In this document: positions 58,773-64,000 of the stretch, piece by piece
Position numbering within the stretch: the stretch's first letter is position 1
Layout of the letters: every line of letters starts with the position of its first letter
From: Candidatus Peribacteraceae bacterium
GTDB lineage: Bacteria; Patescibacteriota; Gracilibacteria; Peribacterales; Peribacteraceae
Assembly: GCA_028703445.1 (NCBI GenBank)
Contig: JAQVMW010000002.1
Coordinates: 83,751 to 147,750, forward strand
Direction: 5' to 3'
DNA length: 64,000 nucleotides
Translations under genes and position numbers: made by a program
Notes under the pieces: generated by a model
What the model was told of the DNA's origin: nothing
Databases searched by the model: none
The model's input: only the letters and a program-made list of their open reading frames with translations

Positions 58773-59984
58773 ATGTCCCACCTCTTCACTTCAGAGTCCG
58801 TGACTTCCGGCCATCCCGACAAGCTCTGCGATCAGATCTCTGACGCAGTGCTCGACTATGCGTTGAGTCATGATCCCGCTTCCCACGTGGCGTGCGAGTG
58901 TCTGGCGACGACCGGTCTCGTGGTGGTCGCCGGCGAGATCAAGACTTCGATCTATATTCCGATTGCCGAGGTCGCGCGCAAGACGATCGAAGAGATCGGC
59001 TACGACGATGCCGCGTTCGGCTTCGACCACAAAGCGTGTGCCGTGGTGGTGAGCGTGGGCGAGCAGAGTGCCGATATCCAGCTGGGCGTCGATACCGATA
59101 AGAACAAGGACAAGGAGCAGGGCGCGGGCGATCAGGGTCTGATGTTCGGATTCGCCTGCGACGAGACGCCGGAATTGATGCCGCTCCCGATTTCCCTCGC
59201 GCACCGTCTCACCAAGCGCCTTGAGGAGGTCCGCAAATCGAAGTTGATTCCCTACCTCCGTCCTGACGGCAAGAGCCAGGTCACCGTGCAGTACAGCGAT
59301 GATGGCAAACCCGAGCGTCTGCAGTGCGTGGTGATCTCGACCCAGCACGCGGAGAGCGCTCTCCATGAGCAGATTGAGGCGGATATCACGAAGCATGTGA
59401 TCGAACCGGTGTGCGGCAAGTACCTGGATAAAGATTCTGTCCTGCACATCAACCCGACGGGACGTTTCGTGGTCGGGGGCCCTCCCGGGGACTGCGGACT
59501 CACCGGACGCAAAATCATCGTCGATACCTATGGCGGCTACGGCCGGCACGGCGGCGGTGCCTTCTCGGGCAAGGATCCGAGCAAAGTGGACCGTTCCGCG
59601 GCGTACGCGGCCCGCTGGGTGGCCAAGCATATTGTGAAGGCGGGTCTGGCCCACAAGTGCGAAGTGCAGGTGGCCTACGCCATCGGCGTCGCACGCCCGG
59701 TTTCCATCTGTGTCGATACCTTCGGCACAGGGACGTACTCTGATCGTGTGCTTGAGAAGGCCGTAGAGCAGGTCTTCGACCTGCGTCCCGCTTCCATCAT
59801 CCGCGATCTGGATCTGCTCAAGCCCATCTACCGCAAGCTCGCCGCGTACGGCCACATGGGACGCGAGGATCTGAAAGTGAAGTGGGAAGACACCCCGCGC
59901 ATCACCGACCTTCTCAAGGCCGTGAGCGAGGCGACCAAGACGTCAGAAGTACACGCGCCCAAAGCAGGAGCGATGGTGCGCTGA
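58773..59984 (+). CDS. metK: S-adenosylmethionine synthetase
   Basis: It forms SAM from methionine and ATP. The 403 residues begin [26 protein letters not shown] (ATP/methionine site) and contain [42 protein letters not shown], and [25 protein letters not shown]. All signature loops are intact. Expression is probably controlled by the upstream SAM riboswitch. Confidence 0.97.
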   Translation: MSHLFTSESVTSGHPDKLCDQISDAVLDYALSHDPASHVACECLATTGLVVVAGEIKTSIYIPIAEVARKTIEEIGYDDAAFGFDHKACAVVVSVGEQSADIQLGVDTDKNKDKEQGAGDQGLMFGFACDETPELMPLPISLAHRLTKRLEEVRKSKLIPYLRPDGKSQVTVQYSDDGKPERLQCVVISTQHAESALHEQIEADITKHVIEPVCGKYLDKDSVLHINPTGRFVVGGPPGDCGLTGRKIIVDTYGGYGRHGGGAFSGKDPSKVDRSAAYAARWVAKHIVKAGLAHKCEVQVAYAIGVARPVSICVDTFGTGTYSDRVLEKAVEQVFDLRPASIIRDLDLLKPIYRKLAAYGHMGREDLKVKWEDTPRITDLLKAVSEATKTSEVHAPKAGAMVR

Positions 59985-60007
59985 TATTTTCTTTTCCCCT
60001 CATCGCC

Positions 60008-60238
60008 ATGACCACTCATCCGCATCTTACTGTCGATGAACTCAGCCCGGAAGAAGTGGAACGGGCGTTCGTGCTTGTGCAGCAGGACAAAGATCCAAAA
60101 GATATTATTCATGCTCTGAGAGGCCAAGAGGCACAGTTGCTCGACCCCGACCAGTTTCCACGTGATGTGCAACGGCGGCGCCAAGAATTGCCCCACGCGC
60201 CGGAGTCAAACGGGAACGAGACCGACGATGAGGCGTGA
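60008..60238 (+). CDS. Small hypothetical protein
   Basis: This 76-residue acidic, hydrophilic protein (MTTHPHLTVDELSPEEVERAF) follows metK after 23 bases. Its stop overlaps the start of the hydrolase gene (GTGATG), so it is in the same operon. The fold is unknown. Confidence 0.6.
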   Translation: MTTHPHLTVDELSPEEVERAFVLVQQDKDPKDIIHALRGQEAQLLDPDQFPRDVQRRRQELPHAPESNGNETDDEA

Positions 60239-60804
60239 TGCGCTATCATCGCGACATGGCTTCGCGGCTTCCCAAGATCATCTTCCTCCACGGCAATGGC
60301 GGGGAGGGCGTGGGACATTACTGGTTCCCGTACGCGGCGCGTGAATTCAGTAAGCTTGGCTTTGAAGTAGTCGCGAAGGATTTCCCCGATGCGCATTTGG
60401 CGCGCAAAAGCATCTGGCTCCCTTTTCTCGAGCATGAGTGCGGCGCGGACGAGCATTCGATTCTCATCGGGCACAGTTCGGGCGCCATCGCGGCTATGCG
60501 ATGGGCGGAGAAGAACCGTATTTACGGATCCGTGCTCGTGGGTGCCTACTACACGGATACGGGGGTCGAGAACGAGCGACTGAGCGGGTACTTCGATGAC
60601 CCGTGGGACTGGGAGTCGATCAGGAAGAATCAGAAGTGGATCATTCAGTTCGCTTCCGCCGATGATCCGTTTTTTCCCGCGGAAGAGCCGCGGCTCGTGA
60701 GCCGAGAGCTCAAGACCGAGTACCACGAATTTACGAATCGCGGGCATTTCTTTGAAAAAGAGTTTCCGGAGCTCGTGGAAGCAGTACGAAAGAAGCTTTT
60801 CTGA
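60235..60804 (+). CDS. Alpha/beta hydrolase of the RBBP9/YdeN type
   Basis: The 189-residue serine hydrolase-like protein has the N-terminal IIFLHGNGGEGVGHYWFPY, the nucleophile elbow ILIGHSSGAIAAM (Ser in GHSSG), the acid near FASADDPFFPAEE, and the catalytic His in NRGHFF. The start may be GTG 60235, ATG 60238 or ATG 60256; the last begins closest to the conserved part. The substrate is unknown. Confidence 0.85.
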   Translation: MMRYHRDMASRLPKIIFLHGNGGEGVGHYWFPYAAREFSKLGFEVVAKDFPDAHLARKSIWLPFLEHECGADEHSILIGHSSGAIAAMRWAEKNRIYGSVLVGAYYTDTGVENERLSGYFDDPWDWESIRKNQKWIIQFASADDPFFPAEEPRLVSRELKTEYHEFTNRGHFFEKEFPELVEAVRKKLF

Positions 60805-60810
60805 ATGCGT

Positions 60811-60943
60811 TCCCCTCTCCCTGACCCTCCCCCTGTGGGGGAGGGAAGCCCTGAGATGCTCATTGGCACTTTCATTCGAATCACCACTCAAACACAATCA
60901 GGCATCCCCCTCTCCCTTTGGGAGAGGGTTCGGGGAGAGGGGA
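60811..60943. repeat. Two GC-rich palindromic intergenic repeats
   Basis: Units at 60811-60848 and 60904-60943 (CCCTCTCC...GGAGAGGG with TTTGG or TGTGG loops) belong to the family at 6101-6250 and 42862-42971. They sit between convergent genes. Confidence 0.75.
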
Positions 60944-60954
60944 ACTGCGAGGCT

Positions 60955-61647
60955 TTACTCCCCATTCAGTCGATACCTCCTCAACGACTTCAGGTGCTCT
61001 TTGTAGTTCGGCATCACACCGATAACGGCAGCCCAGAAGGCGCGGGAGTGATTGGGGTGAAGAATGTGTGCCAGCTCGTGAATGATCACGTAGGTGCGCA
61101 GGTGCTCCGGGACGAAGAGGAGCACCGTATTCAGCGTGATCCGTCCCCTTCTCGTGCAACTGCCGAAACGGCTGTGCATGTGTCGCAGCGTTACCTGCGT
61201 GACGCGGGCGCGGAACGTGCAGGCATTGATTTCCTGTGCCAGCGCTTCCATGCGTGGCTGTTCGGAAACGCTTAAGAGACGCCACAAAAATTTTCTGAAA
61301 TCAGAATCCGTGCTCTTCGGTCCGCGCCGCACCATCCATCCCTGTTCCGTCTGTTTCGCGGATGTCCGGCTCCCTGTTGTGACATGCAGAATCAGCGTGG
61401 TTCCATCTGCAAAAGGGATGGGGAAGGTGCCGTTTGCGTGGAGAAGGGAGGCAAAGGGATCAATGACCTGTGATGCACGGTGATCGGCGAATCGGCGAGC
61501 CATGCGCCTGAGCAGGGACGCGATGTGCCGCTCTTCTTCTGAAGCACTTAAGCGACCGGCGAGGCGGATCAATACGCCATCACCCTCGAACGAAGCACCG
61601 GAGGATCGGTTGTTTGTTCGCTCGATGCGGTAGAGGATTGGTTGCAT
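60955..61647 (-). CDS. YgjP/SprT-like zinc metallopeptidase (DUF45)
   Basis: The 230-residue protein has the gluzincin motif YVIIHELAHILHPNHS (HExxH plus third ligand His) near residue 190, preceded by the family hallmark MHSRFGSCTRRGRITLN. YgjP-type proteins are often linked to restriction or stress loci, but their substrate is unknown. No such neighbours are seen here. Confidence 0.88.
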   Translation of the reverse strand: MQPILYRIERTNNRSSGASFEGDGVLIRLAGRLSASEEERHIASLLRRMARRFADHRASQVIDPFASLLHANGTFPIPFADGTTLILHVTTGSRTSAKQTEQGWMVRRGPKSTDSDFRKFLWRLLSVSEQPRMEALAQEINACTFRARVTQVTLRHMHSRFGSCTRRGRITLNTVLLFVPEHLRTYVIIHELAHILHPNHSRAFWAAVIGVMPNYKEHLKSLRRYRLNGE

Positions 61648-61656
61648 AGAAAGGTC

Positions 61657-61684
61657 GCAGCGGAGATTCGCGAATCTCCGCTGC
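61657..61684. repeat. 28-bp perfect palindrome related to the REP-like element
   Basis: The half-site GCAGCGGAGATTCG is fully self-complementary and similar to CGTAGCGGAAGATCG of the 24483 and 53888 copies. It lies between two co-directional genes. Confidence 0.7.
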
Positions 61685-61692
61685 AGAAAAGG

Positions 61693-63702
61693 TTATTTTG
61701 TCAGCCCCTCCATCGTCGTCCCCGGATAATAGTACTGCAGGATCTGCTCCGCGGTTTTGCCCTCGTTCGCCTGTCCCTTCGCCCCGCAACCCGACATTCC
61801 CACTCCGTGTCCGGCCAGCGGCAACCCCGTGCACCACGGATCCGCCTTGCTCACGAACACTTCCGCGAACGGGAAATTTTTCCAGCCGTTCTCCGCGGGT
61901 GTGCGCGTGCGGCCGTCATCCGACGAGAAGTACGCCGCCTTCACGATCCCTCCGTTGACGGTGAGCACCTGCCCCGCAGTAGTTTTCACTGCCCGCACCC
62001 AGCGGGGGTTCGCCCGTTCCGCGCTCATGCCGGCGTAGGACTGAAAGCGGGCGGGGGAATCGTCGCCGTCATACGGCATCCCCGGGAATTTGCGATTCTG
62101 ACCATCCAGGTAGAACGCGGCGTAGCTCCGTGCGGCGATGGCGAAGGCGCGCTGCTTCTCGTAGGGTTCCGTATCAGGCTCTTCCGATAGGCCTGCCAGG
62201 TACTGCTCCAGATCCACATCGTTGATGAGTGCGGCCTTGCCGCCGATCACCGTGCAGGTCACTGCTCCGCGATAGTGATTCTTCAGGGAGGCCAGGTCGT
62301 AAGCACTGCACGAGGCTGCACCGGTTTCGCGGGTTGTGAGGCGGATGCGGATGAGGGGCGAGGAAACAGAGGAAGCAGAAGAAATAGAGGATTGGGTGGC
62401 ACGTTGCGCTCCCGGGGTGGGGATATTGATGCGGTCTGTTTCTGTCGAGGTCATGGGGACGGGCTCGGAGACGGGGCTCCTCGTGCGTCTGCCCTGAGCA
62501 TCCAGCGTGATCGTGACGGGGCCGATATCTACCGAGTACGTCGCGGGGATTTCGGGCACCTGGATGCGAAGCCTGATCGTCTCCACTTCACCTTCGTGGA
62601 TGAGCCGCGGGGCGAAGATCTCTTGCCGTATGCGCATGTTTTCCTGATCGAGGAGTTGCCAGATGCCTATGCGCTGGCTTGAGCGCATTACGGAGGCGAT
62701 GCGGGCGCGGCGCTGTACGGATGAACCTCCGGCACGGAAGAGGAGCGACACCGTCACCTGACTGCCCGGGCGTACGGGAACGGAGGAATCCCCGATCACG
62801 GTGAGTGTCGGGGCGGTCAGATCGATCTTGAGTGTCTTCAGGCGCTCCGATCGGCGCGCATCGGTGCGATCGACGTAATTCTCGTTCAGCGGAGGGGGGA
62901 AGCTGACGTGCGCGGTGATGTCACCATTGGCGACGTGCTGCCGTACCTGATTGAGCACGCCAGCGAGGAAGTACCCCGGGCAGGCCGTAGAGACGACATC
63001 GCGATGGCCGACAATCACCTCTTTGGGATCCCCATGGAATTTGATGGTGTGTTGCGGATCGAGACCGTAACGATTCGTCAGATTCTTGAGTAACCACTGC
63101 AGGCTCAAGACCTGGATCTGGCTCGGCTCTTCCGTTTCGAAATTTCCCATCAGCGCCACGCCGATCGTGCCCACATTCGCGCAGTAGGCGTGGCCACCGA
63201 TCACATTGTCACCTCCGGCGCGTCCCTCGTAGATCGTCCCGTCCTCGTCGATGATGAAGTGATAGCCGATGTCGCCCCAGCCCAGTGTCTTGGCATGATA
63301 GAGGTAGAGCGCGCGCATGCGCTCCAATGGGGTCCTTGGGTCATCGCGCAGTGTCTGAGCCGTGTGGTGCACCACGATCATTTTTACGCTCGGCGAGTAC
63401 GACTGCGGCCACCTCAGTTTTCCCCCCTGCGCGTTCTCTTTAACTGTGCGTGCCGCCCGAAACTCCTGCGGGTAATTTTGCTGTGCTTCGGTGCACTGCT
63501 TCACGCGCTCGGCGACAGAGTTGCCTTCGTCGGCGGGTACCTGATTCTCCGCCTGCTTCTGCTCCTCCGAAGTTGTGAGCAGGAGCGATTCATCGGCGCC
63601 CCATTCACTGCGGGTGAGGATGCGGGGAGCGGCCGAAGCGGACTGCGCCCATCCGATGGTCAGGCAACCGATGGCCAGCGTGATGGCAAAATTCCTTCGC
63701 AT
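61693..63702 (-). CDS. Secreted N-acetylmuramoyl-L-alanine amidase (PGRP-like) fused to a SpoIID domain
   Basis: The 669-residue exported protein has a signal peptide (about 1-24). The amidase_2/PGRP domain follows: MIVVHHTAQT with the zinc His, WGDIGYHFIIDEDGTIYEGR, VGTIGVALMGNF, and VGHRDVVSTACPG. A beta-rich middle region and a Ser-rich linker (SSISSASSVSS) precede a SpoIID-like lytic transglycosylase domain: YLAGLSEEPDTEPYEKQRAFAIAARSYAAFYL, and HGVGMSGCGAKGQA at the end. Both domains act on peptidoglycan, so it is a probable wall-remodelling enzyme. The start at 63702 gives a proper signal peptide. Confidence 0.88.
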   Translation of the reverse strand: MRRNFAITLAIGCLTIGWAQSASAAPRILTRSEWGADESLLLTTSEEQKQAENQVPADEGNSVAERVKQCTEAQQNYPQEFRAARTVKENAQGGKLRWPQSYSPSVKMIVVHHTAQTLRDDPRTPLERMRALYLYHAKTLGWGDIGYHFIIDEDGTIYEGRAGGDNVIGGHAYCANVGTIGVALMGNFETEEPSQIQVLSLQWLLKNLTNRYGLDPQHTIKFHGDPKEVIVGHRDVVSTACPGYFLAGVLNQVRQHVANGDITAHVSFPPPLNENYVDRTDARRSERLKTLKIDLTAPTLTVIGDSSVPVRPGSQVTVSLLFRAGGSSVQRRARIASVMRSSQRIGIWQLLDQENMRIRQEIFAPRLIHEGEVETIRLRIQVPEIPATYSVDIGPVTITLDAQGRRTRSPVSEPVPMTSTETDRINIPTPGAQRATQSSISSASSVSSPLIRIRLTTRETGAASCSAYDLASLKNHYRGAVTCTVIGGKAALINDVDLEQYLAGLSEEPDTEPYEKQRAFAIAARSYAAFYLDGQNRKFPGMPYDGDDSPARFQSYAGMSAERANPRWVRAVKTTAGQVLTVNGGIVKAAYFSSDDGRTRTPAENGWKNFPFAEVFVSKADPWCTGLPLAGHGVGMSGCGAKGQANEGKTAEQILQYYYPGTTMEGLTK

Positions 63703-63727
63703 TGCTTGAAGTATACCGATGCAGCAC

Positions 63728-64000
63728 CTAACTTCCGCTTGCCGAAGGAGAAGCGAGCAGGGCCTCGTACGCATCCACCATTTTTTCCAGCGGAAATCTC
63801 TCGCGTGCAGCGCATTTGCCCCGGTGCGCGATGGATTGGCGGAATGTCTGACTCTGCATTTTTTGCAGTGCGTCTTTGAGAGCGGGCACGGATTCTGCAG
63901 GAACGACGAGTGCCTCTTCCTCCTTCTTCAGATATCCCGCCGTGCCACAGGCATCGGTCATGATCACCGGCGTGCCCATCCACCGTGCCTCCAGGGGCGC
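63728..64000 (-). CDS. Glycosyltransferase family 1 protein (C-terminal end, truncated by window)
   Basis: The frame runs to the window edge. APLEARWMGTPVIMTDACGTAGYL matches the nucleotide-sugar-binding C-terminal motif of GT4/GT1 glycosyltransferases (E-A-x(4)-G-x-PVI), followed by EEALVVPAESVPALKDALQKM. Only about 90 residues are visible. Confidence 0.75.
   Translation of the reverse strand, partial: APLEARWMGTPVIMTDACGTAGYLKKEEEALVVPAESVPALKDALQKMQSQTFRQSIAHRGKCAARERFPLEKMVDAYEALLASPSASGS

Noticed and set aside
58791..59855. Long minus-strand frame opposite metK
   Set aside because: It mirrors the codon bias of metK, whose motifs are unambiguous.

Overview
The window is dense, mid-to-high-GC bacterial DNA with the standard code (TGA is used as stop throughout, e.g. 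pyrB and hppA). Several traits point to a Candidate Phyla Radiation / Patescibacteria genome, most likely of the Peregrinibacteria/Peribacter kind: many short orphan genes, a type IV pilus locus with outsized pseudopilins, exported proteins with Ser/Ala linkers, few recognisable ribosome binding sites, and -10 boxes only 6-10 bases from many start codons. The taxonomic call is inference, because no rRNA is present.

Region 1-24 kb: dnaN sits beside a probable replication origin (two clusters of DnaA-box-like sequences, about 1.45-1.83 kb). It is followed by a sugar nucleotidyltransferase, a ComEC-like MBL protein, a surface FN3 protein, a polysaccharide flippase, the pyrB-pyrC pair, RNase J, a PP2C-like membrane sensor, a cytidylyltransferase-like protein, a sortase-signal-like surface protein, the prepilin peptidase PilD, smpB, recR, a divergent TrmB regulator/PLP-like enzyme pair, and purH.

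Region 24-39 kb: a K+-independent-type membrane pyrophosphatase (hppA) is followed by a 479-bp unit bracketed by direct repeats of its own 3' end. A response regulator then leads the pilus locus (pilB, pilC, two giant pseudopilin fusions, two small pseudopilins, a major pilin with a strong terminator). A sensor histidine kinase and the RNase P RNA gene close the block. PilD (17.8 kb) would process all the prepilins.

Region 39-53 kb: tRNA-Thr and tRNA-Arg genes are each surrounded by broken tRNA copies. Between and around them lie a DUF2178/HTH pair, a polyprenyl glycosylphosphotransferase, an exonuclease joined to a degenerate DinG-like helicase, nusA, lspA, murA, a tandem-HTH regulator, and pyrF with a possible diverged remnant of its 3' end beyond a small cassette-like gene.

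Region 53-64 kb: a REP-associated tyrosine transposase (RAYT) carries a REP-like 32-bp palindrome in frame inside its own gene, and the same palindrome occurs at 24.5 kb. Then come comM, a YraN nuclease, a Na+/solute symporter, a holin-like small protein, a SAM-I-like riboswitch with metK, a serine hydrolase, a zinc peptidase, an amidase/SpoIID fusion, and the end of a glycosyltransferase gene.

Recurrent themes are partial duplication of gene ends (hppA, pyrF, nusA, both tRNAs), several families of GC-rich palindromic repeats, and probable leaderless transcription.
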